DNA of 5,296 bases from an uncultured Corynebacterium sp. (GTDB lineage: Bacteria; Actinomycetota; Actinomycetes; Mycobacteriales; Mycobacteriaceae): positions 1-5,296 of the forward strand of contig NZ_CALUAK010000137.1 of assembly GCF_943914015.1 (NCBI RefSeq), in the 5' to 3' direction. The notes under the pieces are model-generated. The model was not told where the DNA came from. It made no database searches and worked only from the letters and a program-made list of their open reading frames with translations. Shown here piece by piece: positions 1 to 5,296 of the stretch; position 1 is the first letter of the stretch; the number at the start of each line of letters is the position of its first letter. The translations under genes were made by a program, and so were the position numbers.

Positions 1-67
1 CGAACGCCTCCCCGGCGATCACCATCGCCTGCGAGAGAAGCACAGCACAATCCGTCAAAGCGGTCAT
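1..67 (-). CDS. 5' end of an unidentified gene, cut by the left edge
   Basis: An ATG at 67-65 on the minus strand opens a frame that stays open to the window edge, about 22 codons. It reads MTALTDCAVLLSQ and continues with a mildly hydrophobic, alanine-rich stretch. Most third codon positions are G or C, as in the neighbouring genes. A promoter-like pair of hexamers lies directly upstream, with the -10 ending 7 bases before the ATG, which would suit a leaderless mRNA. I do not recognise the family, and too little is present to name a function. It lies downstream of pit on the same strand, 91 bases after the pit stop codon. The call rests on the open frame plus the promoter and could be wrong. 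Confidence 0.45.
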   Translation of the reverse strand, partial: MTALTDCAVLLSQAMVIAGEAF

Positions 68-74
68 GCCACAC

Positions 75-103
75 ACAATAAAACGCGGAAGGGCGGTTGC
101 AAA
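75..103 (-). promoter_or_regulatory. Candidate promoter of the left-edge gene
   Basis: On the minus strand, TTTGCA (103-98) and TATTGT (80-75) are separated by 17 bases. They resemble the sigma-70/SigA -35 and -10 hexamers. The ATG at 67 follows the -10 by 7 bases, so transcription would begin at or next to the start codon. The nearer DnaA box (120-128) begins 17 bases upstream of the -35. Both hexamers are imperfect, so this is an inference from spacing and position. Confidence 0.4.
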
Positions 104-119
104 CGCAGTGCCGTAAAAC

Positions 120-128
120 TGTGGATAA
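120..128 (-). promoter_or_regulatory. Perfect consensus DnaA box (left arm)
   Basis: The minus strand reads TTATCCACA, identical to the 9-base consensus bound by the replication initiator DnaA. It is inverted relative to the second box, with 20 bases between them. It lies upstream of the candidate promoter of the left-edge gene, so DnaA could regulate that gene, or the site could titrate DnaA. Match to consensus is seen directly; binding is inferred. Confidence 0.6.
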
Positions 129-148
129 CTCAGCCAGGACGGCGAAAG

Positions 149-157
149 TTATCCACA
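149..157 (+). promoter_or_regulatory. Perfect consensus DnaA box (right arm)
   Basis: The plus strand reads TTATCCACA, the consensus DnaA box, two bases from the pit stop codon. The centre-to-centre distance to the inverted partner is 29 bp, a little under three helical turns. I found no third good match nearby and no dnaA or dnaN gene, so this is not evidently the replication origin. Confidence 0.6.
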
Positions 158-158
158 A

Positions 159-1775
159 CTACATGGAGAAGAAGAACCGGATGACGACAACGGTGACCGC
201 CCCGATGAGAGCGGAGGCGGGGACGGTGATGGCCCACGCCATGCCGATAGGCTTCATGAGGGACCAGTTGGCGGAGTGGTTGACCACGCCGATGCCGAGG
301 ACGGCGCCGATGAGAATGTGCGTCGAGGAGACGGGGAGGCCGAGGAGGGAGGCCGCCATGACGACGGCGGCGGCGGAAAGCTCGGCGGAGAAACCGCTGG
401 CCGGGTGCATCTTGGTGAGGCCGGTGCCGACGGTATGGATGACGTTGCGGCCGATGAACCAGAGGCCGGAGATGAGGGCCACGCCGGCGGTGAGCATGAG
501 GAATGGGGGGACCTGGGTTTCGGCGACGATGGCGTTGTAGTGGAGGACGTCGATAACAGCGGCGAAGGGGCCGACGGCGTTGGCGATGTCGTTGGAGCCG
601 TGGGAGAAGGCGAAGGCCGCGGCGGTGAAGACCTGCATCCAGGAGAAGATGATGAAGGTGGCCATGTCCAGGGGCTTGCTGGTCAGCTGCTTGGCAAAGA
701 CGTGGACGGCGAACCAGGCGGTCACGCCCACCATGATGAGGAGGATGGTGGTGGTTGTTGGGGTGAGGCCGAGGCCAATGTTCTTTAGGCCCTTGAGGAG
801 CAGCATGGCCGCGATAATGACTGCGCCGAGGGCGGCGAGGAACGGGGTGCCGTGGATGAGGGCGCGGTGGGAGTTGATCGACTCTGCACGCTGGTTGATG
901 CGGTAGAGCTCCCGGTAGTAGTCGGATTCGAGGTCTTCTAGGCTGTAGTTTTCGCCGGACATGGTGATCGTGTCGCGGCCCATGGCGGCGGTCTGCTCGG
1001 CGCGCTCGGCATCGCTCATGTGCGACAGGGCTTCCTTGTTGCGGCGACGGCACTCGGTGCGCTCCGCGCGGATGTGGGAGAGCTTCTCCTCCGCCTGGTC
1101 GTTGTAGTGGAGGATGGAGCTTTTGATCGTCTTATAGAGGAAGAAGGCGCACAGGCCGCCGAGCACCGGGGAGATGAACCAGCTGAGGACGATTTGGCCG
1201 ATTTCGCCCCACTGGACCATCTGCCAGGGGTGCCGGGACGCGCTGGCGACGAAGCCGGTGGTCACGGCGGCGCCGACGATGCCGCCGACGATGGAGTGCG
1301 TGGTGGATACCGGCCAGCCTCTGAGGGTGGCAACGAGCAGCCACACGGCGGCTCCCACCAGCGCCGACATCATGATGTAGGCGAAATCCATGGGGCTCAA
1401 GGAGATGCCATCGAGGTCGACGATGCCGGATTTGACGGTGTCGGTCACCTCACCACCGGCGAGCATCGCGCCGCCGATTTCGAAGACGGCGGCGATGAGT
1501 AATGCCTGTTTGAGGGTTAATGTGCCGGCACCGACGGAGGTGCCGAACGAGTTCGCCACGTCATTGCCACCTATGTTGAAGGCCATGAAGGAGCCGAACA
1601 AGATGGTGAGAATGAGGATGGGGAGATGGGAATTAACGCCGATGACTCCAATTGCCCAGAGGGTAAAGGAGATGACTGTTGCGGTAAGCAGAATCGCGAA
1701 TACGAGATGGAGAACTCTGTCTGTTCCCTTCCTTGTTCGCGGCTTTGAGGTGACGGCCATGCCCCCTATTGTCAC
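159..1775 (-). CDS. pit: PiT-family inorganic phosphate transporter
   Basis: A 538-residue membrane protein of the PiT family (TC 2.A.20), expected to import phosphate, in bacteria usually by low-affinity symport with protons as metal-phosphate. The family's internal duplication is plain: GGNDVANS near residues 69-76 pairs with GSNDIANA near 393-400, and PVSTTH (155-160) pairs with PVSSTH (481-486). Hydrophobic segments fill roughly residues 21-220 and 310-535. Between them lies a charged, presumably cytoplasmic loop (about 222-308) rich in Glu, Arg and Lys. The N terminus is short and basic. The GTG start at 1775 overlaps the ugd stop as GTGA, pointing to translational coupling. An in-frame ATG at 1760 is an alternative, although its AGGGGG is only one base away, too close for a normal ribosome site. 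Last gene of a likely dcd-ugd-pit operon. Family certain; substrate by homology. Confidence 0.93.
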   Translation of the reverse strand: MTIGGMAVTSKPRTRKGTDRVLHLVFAILLTATVISFTLWAIGVIGVNSHLPILILTILFGSFMAFNIGGNDVANSFGTSVGAGTLTLKQALLIAAVFEIGGAMLAGGEVTDTVKSGIVDLDGISLSPMDFAYIMMSALVGAAVWLLVATLRGWPVSTTHSIVGGIVGAAVTTGFVASASRHPWQMVQWGEIGQIVLSWFISPVLGGLCAFFLYKTIKSSILHYNDQAEEKLSHIRAERTECRRRNKEALSHMSDAERAEQTAAMGRDTITMSGENYSLEDLESDYYRELYRINQRAESINSHRALIHGTPFLAALGAVIIAAMLLLKGLKNIGLGLTPTTTTILLIMVGVTAWFAVHVFAKQLTSKPLDMATFIIFSWMQVFTAAAFAFSHGSNDIANAVGPFAAVIDVLHYNAIVAETQVPPFLMLTAGVALISGLWFIGRNVIHTVGTGLTKMHPASGFSAELSAAAVVMAASLLGLPVSSTHILIGAVLGIGVVNHSANWSLMKPIGMAWAITVPASALIGAVTVVVIRFFFSM

Positions 1776-3094
1776 TCACCGCGTCCCAAAGCTTTCACTT
1801 GCCACCCCTTTTCGCACCAATCAGAGGTTTGTAATACATTTCGGGCATCCAACATAACGCGCCGATTGACCAGCTCACCGGCCTTTTGGGGGTCAAGCTG
1901 GCGGAACTCGTCCCACTCGGTAGCAAGTATGGTGAGGTCTGCCCCCGTCAACGCATCATTTACATCTTGTGCGTAGTCGAGTGTGGGGAACACCTTTGCG
2001 GCGTTGCCCATCGCCTGGGGGTCGTAGACCGTCACGTTTGCGCCCTTGAGGGAGAGCGATCCGGCGACGGAGAGGGCGGGTGAGTCGCGGACGTCGTCGG
2101 AGTTGGGCTTGAACGCGGCTCCCAGGACGGTGATGTTTTTGCCCAGCAACGAGCCGTCGCAAAGCAACTTGGAGAGCTCAACCACGTGCTCGCGGCGACG
2201 CATGTTGATGGAGTCGACTTCGCGGAGGAAGGAGAGGGCTTCCGACGCGCCGAGCTCGCCGGCGCGGGCCATGAAGGCGCGGATGTCTTTGGGGAGGCAA
2301 CCGCCGCCGAAGCCGAGGCCGGCGCGGAGGAATTTCTTGCCGATGCGGTCGTCGTAGCCGATGGCCTCGGCGAGTTTCACCACATCGGCACCGGTGACCT
2401 CACAGATTTCACTGACCGCGTTGATGAAGGAGATTTTCGTGGCGAGGAACGAGTTCGCGGAGACCTTGACCAGTTCGGCGGTGGGGAGGTTGGTGAGGAC
2501 GAACGGGGTGCCCTGCGACAGCGGCTGGGCGTAGATCTCGCGGGCGGTGTCGATGGCGGGCGAGTCGGGCGCGTCGGTGCCGAGGACGATGCGATCCGGG
2601 CTGATCGTGTCTTTGACGGCGAAGCCCTCGCGGAGGAACTCGGGGTTCCAGACGATTTCCACGTGCGTGCCCTCGGGGGCGAGGCGGTCGACGCGGGCCT
2701 GCAGGTCGGCGGCGGTGCCGACGGGGACGGTCGACTTGCCGAAGATGATGTGGTCACCGCGCAGTAAGGGTACGAGGGTGTCGATCGCCGCGTAGACGTA
2801 GGTGAGGTCGGCGGCGTAGGAGCCGTGCGTCTGCGGCGTACCGACGCCAAGGAAGTGCACGTGGGCGAAGTCGGCGGCCTCCTCGTAGCTCGTGGTGAAG
2901 TTCAGGCGACCCGATTCAACAGTGCGGGTGAGGATCTCCGGGAGACCCGGTTCGAAAAACGGCACGCGCCCGGCGGAAAGTGCCGCGATCTTGGTTTCGT
3001 CCACGTCCACGCCCAGCACCTCGTGTCCGAGCTCGGCCATGCAGGCGGCGTGCGTCGCGCCGAGGTACCCAGTTCCAATCACTGTCATTTTCAT
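1772..3094 (-). CDS. ugd: UDP-glucose 6-dehydrogenase
   Basis: Oxidises UDP-glucose to UDP-glucuronate in the cytoplasm with two NAD+, in two steps through a covalent thioester. The 440 residues match the family's usual length. The N-terminal Rossmann domain opens with GTGYLG (7-12) and has an acidic VDVD at 29-32 for NAD binding. NPEFLREG (150-157) and the central helix with K210, N214 and K220 are family hallmarks. Catalytic Cys266 sits in GFGGGCLPKD (261-270). The C-terminal UDP-binding domain carries GAAFKPNSDDVRDSP (325-339). All expected active-site motifs are present. The ATG at 3094 is preferred: a TACACT hexamer ends 8 bases before it and no Shine-Dalgarno is visible, so a leaderless mRNA is likely; M3 is an alternative. 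It lies 34 bases after dcd and overlaps pit by 4. In corynebacteria UDP-glucuronate is the presumed donor for glucuronosyl-diacylglycerol glycolipids and lipoglycans. The related UDP-mannose dehydrogenases are less likely. Confidence 0.92.
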   Translation of the reverse strand: MKMTVIGTGYLGATHAACMAELGHEVLGVDVDETKIAALSAGRVPFFEPGLPEILTRTVESGRLNFTTSYEEAADFAHVHFLGVGTPQTHGSYAADLTYVYAAIDTLVPLLRGDHIIFGKSTVPVGTAADLQARVDRLAPEGTHVEIVWNPEFLREGFAVKDTISPDRIVLGTDAPDSPAIDTAREIYAQPLSQGTPFVLTNLPTAELVKVSANSFLATKISFINAVSEICEVTGADVVKLAEAIGYDDRIGKKFLRAGLGFGGGCLPKDIRAFMARAGELGASEALSFLREVDSINMRRREHVVELSKLLCDGSLLGKNITVLGAAFKPNSDDVRDSPALSVAGSLSLKGANVTVYDPQAMGNAAKVFPTLDYAQDVNDALTGADLTILATEWDEFRQLDPQKAGELVNRRVMLDARNVLQTSDWCEKGWQVKALGRGE

Positions 3095-3102
3095 GGAATC
3101 TG

Positions 3103-3108
3103 AGTGTA
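3103..3108 (-). promoter_or_regulatory. Candidate -10 element of ugd
   Basis: TACACT on the minus strand fits the actinobacterial TANANT -10 pattern and ends 8 bases before the ugd ATG, so transcription could start at the start codon. The same hexamer, preceded in both cases by CCACC, stands before dcd. I see no good -35 at the expected distance. Ugd may therefore have its own promoter as well as read-through from dcd. Confidence 0.4.
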
Positions 3109-3128
3109 GGTGGGTTCGCCCCGGTCCG

Positions 3129-3692
3129 CTACTGGAAGTTCAAATACGCCTTCGAGGGGGTGGGTCCGCGCTGCCCCTGGTACTTGCTGCCGAGGGCGCC
3201 GGAGCCGTACGGGGTCTCCGCCGGGGAGCTGAGCGTGAAGATGGCGAGCTGGCCGACCTTCATGCCCGGCCACAGGGTGATGGGCAGGTTGGAGACGTTG
3301 GACAGCTCGAGGGTGATGCAGCCGTCGAAGCCCGGGTCGATAAAGCCCGCGGTGGAGTGCGTGAGGAGGCCGAGGCGGCCAAGAGAGGACTTACCTTCCA
3401 GGCGCGCGGCGATCTTGTTGGACAGCGTGAAGCGCTCGAGGGTGGAGGCCAGCACGAACTCGCCGGGGTGGAGGACGAACGGGTCGCCTTCGGGGACCTC
3501 TACCAGCGTGGTCAGCTCGTCCTGGCGCAGCTTCGGGTCGATGTGGGTGTACTTCGAGTTGTTGAAGACGCGGAAGAACCGGTCCATGCGGCAGTCCACG
3601 CTGGAGGGCTGGACGAGCGTCGGGTCATACGGATCGATGCCCAGGTCGCCATCGTCGATGGCACGTTTAATATCGCGGTCTGAAAGTAACAC
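3129..3692 (-). CDS. dcd: dCTP deaminase, probably bifunctional with dUTPase activity
   Basis: A 187-residue member of the dCTP deaminase/dUTPase superfamily, a homotrimeric cytoplasmic enzyme. It deaminates dCTP, and in the mycobacterial-type enzyme also splits off pyrophosphate to give dUMP for thymidylate synthesis. Key regions are SDRDI at the N terminus, QPSSVD (28-33), EGKSSLGRLGL (99-109, with S102 and R106), HSTAGFIDPGF (112-122), and ITLELSN (126-132) with the catalytic glutamate at E129. The C-terminal GSKYQGQRGPTPS (168-180) is the lid that closes over the triphosphate. Residue numbering lines up without gaps with the M. tuberculosis enzyme as I remember it, so bifunctionality is inferred. 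The GTG at 3692 is chosen because the family starts exactly at this LLSDRDI. The frame stays open upstream to 4469, but that part is antisense to nnr and unlike Dcd. TACACT ends 6 bases before the GTG, suggesting a leaderless mRNA. First gene of the dcd-ugd-pit series. Confidence 0.95.
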   Translation of the reverse strand: MLLSDRDIKRAIDDGDLGIDPYDPTLVQPSSVDCRMDRFFRVFNNSKYTHIDPKLRQDELTTLVEVPEGDPFVLHPGEFVLASTLERFTLSNKIAARLEGKSSLGRLGLLTHSTAGFIDPGFDGCITLELSNVSNLPITLWPGMKVGQLAIFTLSSPAETPYGSGALGSKYQGQRGPTPSKAYLNFQ

Positions 3693-3698
3693 GCCTTC

Positions 3699-3704
3699 AG
3701 TGTA
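3699..3704 (-). promoter_or_regulatory. Candidate -10 element of dcd
   Basis: TACACT on the minus strand matches TANANT and ends 6 bases before the dcd GTG, so the transcript would begin at or next to the start codon. A GAAGG lies one base from the GTG, too near to act as a Shine-Dalgarno. Its -35 zone would fall on the first codons of nnr, and no clear -35 hexamer is visible there. Confidence 0.5.
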
Positions 3705-3713
3705 GTTGGTGGC

Positions 3714-3719
3714 TAGAGT
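3714..3719 (+). promoter_or_regulatory. Candidate -10 element of nnr
   Basis: TAGAGT matches TANANT and ends 6 bases before the nnr ATG at 3726, the same spacing as the opposing dcd element. Only 9 bp separate the two hexamers. Its -35 zone falls on the first codons of dcd and shows no clear hexamer. The intervening GGGGGC could alternatively serve as a ribosome site for the second ATG at 3729. Confidence 0.45.
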
Positions 3720-3725
3720 GGGGGC

Positions 3726-5246
3726 ATGATGATTCCCCGCAAGGCGTACCCGGCCGCTACCATCCGCGAGTGCGAGGGGTCCCTCCTCGCCGCCCAGGAG
3801 TTTGACGATCAGCTCATGATGGAGGCCGCGGCAGCTGTGGCCCATGCCGCAGAAGCGATGCTGCAAGGGACGGATAGACGGGTGTTGCTCGTGGTGGGCT
3901 CCGGTGGCAACGGTGGCGACGCACTGTACGCGGGGCAGATGCTCATCGAAAACGGCGCCGATGTCACGGCCGTCATCCCCGGCATACCGCACACGCGGGC
4001 GTTCGAGCAGTTCACCGGCGAGGTGTTCCGCTACCCCGACGATCTGGACCCCGAGTTTGATTTGCTTATCGACGGCGTAGCTGGGCTGGGTGGTGGCCGA
4101 CCGCTCGCGCCCGAGGTTTACGAGTTGTTCCTCCGCTGCGACTGCCCCGTGCTCTCCGTCGACGTCCCCAGCGGCATCAACGCCGACACGGGTGAGGCGG
4201 CCGACGCGTGCGTCACCGCCGACATCACCGTCACCTTTGGGGGCTTGCGCCTCGCGCACGCGCTCGCACCGGAGTGCGGCACCGTGTTCGTAGCGGACAT
4301 CGGCGAGACGGTCGACTGCGACGAAACCCTCGGGGAGCTCCTGGAGTATTCCGACGAGGAGCAACTGGAGACGTTCCTCGCCGTGAACACACACCTCGAA
4401 ATGCAGGGCGTGCCGGCTCTCCCGCCGCTGCCGCACAGGATGGTGCAGCGATTCGAGCCACAAATCCACGACAACAAGTACACCAATGGGGTGCTCGCCA
4501 TCATGGCGGGTAGCGAGGATTACCCCGGCGCGGGGATCCTGTGCACGGGGGCGGCACTGAACACGAACTCGGGGCTCACCTATTACATCGGTGCGGGGGA
4601 ACCGATACTTCGGAACTATCCGGAAGTCGTGGTGCGGTCGAGCGTCGACAAGCTAAAAAAGGTAGATGCGGTGGTGATTGGGTCGGGGCGCGGCGAGTGC
4701 GCGGAGGAGCTCGCGCAGGTGTTGGCGCTGGACGTGCCCGTGGTGGTGGATGCCGACGCGTTGACCACCCTGGCAGGCTCTGACGTGCTGAAACAGGCAG
4801 TGCGGAAGCGAACGGCTGTCACGATTTTGACGCCGCACGAGGGCGAGTTTGCCCGGCTCAGCGACGCGACGGGAACCGTGGCGGAACGGGCGCGGGCGCT
4901 CGCGGAGGATCTGCGGTGCACCGTGGTGTTGAAGGGGCGGGTCACTGCGGTGGCCGAGTGGTCGGACGGCGACGTGTTCGTGGCGACCGTCAACGCCGGG
5001 TGCAGCTGGGGCGCCGTGCCCGGATCGGGTGATGTCCTCGCGGGCATCATCGGCGCGTCACTGGCGGCCGTGCACGCGCAGTACCCCGGCGCGCCATGGG
5101 AGCTTTTCACCCCGCTAGGACCTGTGTGCCTGCATGCGCTGGCCGCGTACCTCTCTGCGCGGACGCCCGCGGGGCCGGCGCCGACGCGCGCGTCCAAGAT
5201 CGTCGACGCGATCAGCCTGGCCATTGCGTTGCAGCTCCAGGGGTAG
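3726..5246 (+). CDS. nnr: Bifunctional NAD(P)H-hydrate epimerase / ADP-dependent NAD(P)HX dehydratase
   Basis: A 506-residue two-domain repair enzyme (YjeF_N plus YjeF_C). The N-terminal domain (about 1-220) interconverts the R and S forms of hydrated NADH and NADPH. It shows a GSGGNGGDALYAG nucleotide loop (58-70), IDGVAGLGG (115-123) and SVDVPSGI (144-151). The C-terminal ribokinase-like domain (about 245-506) dehydrates S-NAD(P)HX at the expense of ADP. Its motifs are KYTNGVLAIMAGSEDYPGA (251-269), VDADAL (341-346), LTPHEGEFARL (368-378), LKGRVT (402-407) and GSGDVLAGI (433-441), with D436 as the likely catalytic residue. IGSGRGE (318-324) stands where the family usually has a GPG-type loop, and AVP precedes GSGD where many homologues have ATA. 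Both fused domains look intact. The start is ATG 3726, with an adjacent ATG at 3729 as alternative. It diverges from dcd. Cytoplasmic, with no signal peptide or membrane segment seen. Confidence 0.93.
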   Translation: MMIPRKAYPAATIRECEGSLLAAQEFDDQLMMEAAAAVAHAAEAMLQGTDRRVLLVVGSGGNGGDALYAGQMLIENGADVTAVIPGIPHTRAFEQFTGEVFRYPDDLDPEFDLLIDGVAGLGGGRPLAPEVYELFLRCDCPVLSVDVPSGINADTGEAADACVTADITVTFGGLRLAHALAPECGTVFVADIGETVDCDETLGELLEYSDEEQLETFLAVNTHLEMQGVPALPPLPHRMVQRFEPQIHDNKYTNGVLAIMAGSEDYPGAGILCTGAALNTNSGLTYYIGAGEPILRNYPEVVVRSSVDKLKKVDAVVIGSGRGECAEELAQVLALDVPVVVDADALTTLAGSDVLKQAVRKRTAVTILTPHEGEFARLSDATGTVAERARALAEDLRCTVVLKGRVTAVAEWSDGDVFVATVNAGCSWGAVPGSGDVLAGIIGASLAAVHAQYPGAPWELFTPLGPVCLHALAAYLSARTPAGPAPTRASKIVDAISLAIALQLQG

Positions 5247-5258
5247 CGACCCCCGAGT

Positions 5259-5287
5259 TTGGTAGCCGCGTGCGCCGGTGGTAGGCT
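5259..5287 (+). promoter_or_regulatory. Candidate promoter for a gene beyond the right edge
   Basis: TTGGTA (5259-5264) and TAGGCT (5282-5287) are separated by 17 bases and begin 12 bases after the nnr stop codon. Both are partial matches to SigA hexamers. Only 9 bases follow before the window ends, so the gene it would serve cannot be seen. If real, that gene is transcribed separately from nnr. Confidence 0.4.
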
Positions 5288-5296
5288 AAAACGCAC

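Larger units (their letters stand above)
112..157 (-). terminator. Possible weak terminator after pit
   Basis: On the pit transcript, the inverted repeat would fold into an 11-bp stem with a 16-base loop, directly after the stop codon. It is followed by GTTTTACGG, which gives a run of only four U. Position favours a terminator. The AT-rich stem, large loop and short U run argue against an efficient one. It competes with the DnaA-box reading of the same bases, and both could hold. Confidence 0.3.
120..157. repeat. 11-bp perfect inverted repeat
   Basis: TGTGGATAACT at 120-130 is the exact reverse complement of AGTTATCCACA at 147-157, with a 16-base loop between them. The repeat ends one base before the pit stop codon (161-159), so it fills the start of the intergenic gap on the minus strand. 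The arms are only moderately GC-rich. It can be read as a protein-binding dyad, since each arm contains a consensus DnaA box, or as an RNA hairpin at the end of the pit transcript. Confidence 0.9.

Noticed and set aside
97..540. A 147-codon plus-strand frame over the DnaA boxes and the pit 3' end
   Set aside because: It is mostly antisense to the well-supported pit gene, has low-complexity Met/Ala/Thr composition and matches no family I know.
748..768. GGT/GTT-rich run that looks like a simple repeat
   Set aside because: It encodes the TPTTTT stretch of the phosphate transporter and is short and irregular.
276..788. A 170-codon Gly/Asp/Glu-rich plus-strand frame
   Set aside because: It is antisense to pit; the acidic repetitive composition comes from the complementary codons of hydrophobic residues.
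130..1053. A 307-codon minus-strand frame within pit
   Set aside because: It is an out-of-frame reading of pit with His/Arg/Pro-rich composition typical of GC-rich shadow frames.
1830..1838. TGTAATACA near-palindrome in a locally AT-richer part of the ugd 3' end
   Set aside because: It lies in coding sequence, is short, and shows no -35 partner or clear role as a pit promoter.
2186..2767. A 193-codon plus-strand frame
   Set aside because: It is antisense to ugd, which has all its catalytic motifs, and its composition is Gly/Asp/Glu-rich and not family-like.
5240..5253. GGGG-TAGCGA-CCCC hairpin at the nnr stop codon
   Set aside because: The stem is only four bases and no T run follows, so it does not support a terminator call.

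Overview
The window looks like chromosomal DNA from a GC-rich actinobacterium, most likely Corynebacterium or a close relative. The dCTP deaminase is the actinobacterial type, matching my memory of the Mycobacterium tuberculosis protein over long stretches with identical residue numbering. Several genes start at or within a few bases of a TANNNT -10 hexamer with no proper Shine-Dalgarno sequence, the usual signature of leaderless actinobacterial mRNAs. This assignment is an inference from sequence reading only.

Layout, left to right. Positions 1-67 hold the first codons of a gene on the minus strand that runs off the left edge, with a plausible promoter behind it. Positions 68-158 are intergenic and hold an 11-bp inverted repeat whose two arms are each a perfect consensus DnaA box. 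Three minus-strand genes follow, in transcription order dcd (3692-3129), ugd (3094-1772) and a PiT-family phosphate transporter (1775-159). Ugd and the transporter overlap by 4 bases (GTGA). On the plus strand, diverging from dcd across only 33 bp, is a complete two-domain NAD(P)HX repair enzyme (3726-5246). The last 50 bp hold no gene but do hold a candidate promoter for a gene beyond the right edge.

How the genes fit together. Dcd makes dUMP from dCTP for dTTP synthesis. The divergent Nnr repairs hydrated NAD(P)H. Ugd uses NAD+ to make UDP-glucuronate, the likely donor for the glucuronic-acid glycolipids and lipoglycans of corynebacteria. The PiT protein imports phosphate. The ugd-pit coupling suggests a possible, unproven link between phosphate supply and uronic-acid envelope lipids.

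The genes are conserved housekeeping genes, and I see no mobile element, CRISPR array, toxin-antitoxin pair or defence system. The signals most worth checking are the paired DnaA boxes next to the pit stop codon and the very compact dcd/nnr divergent promoter.
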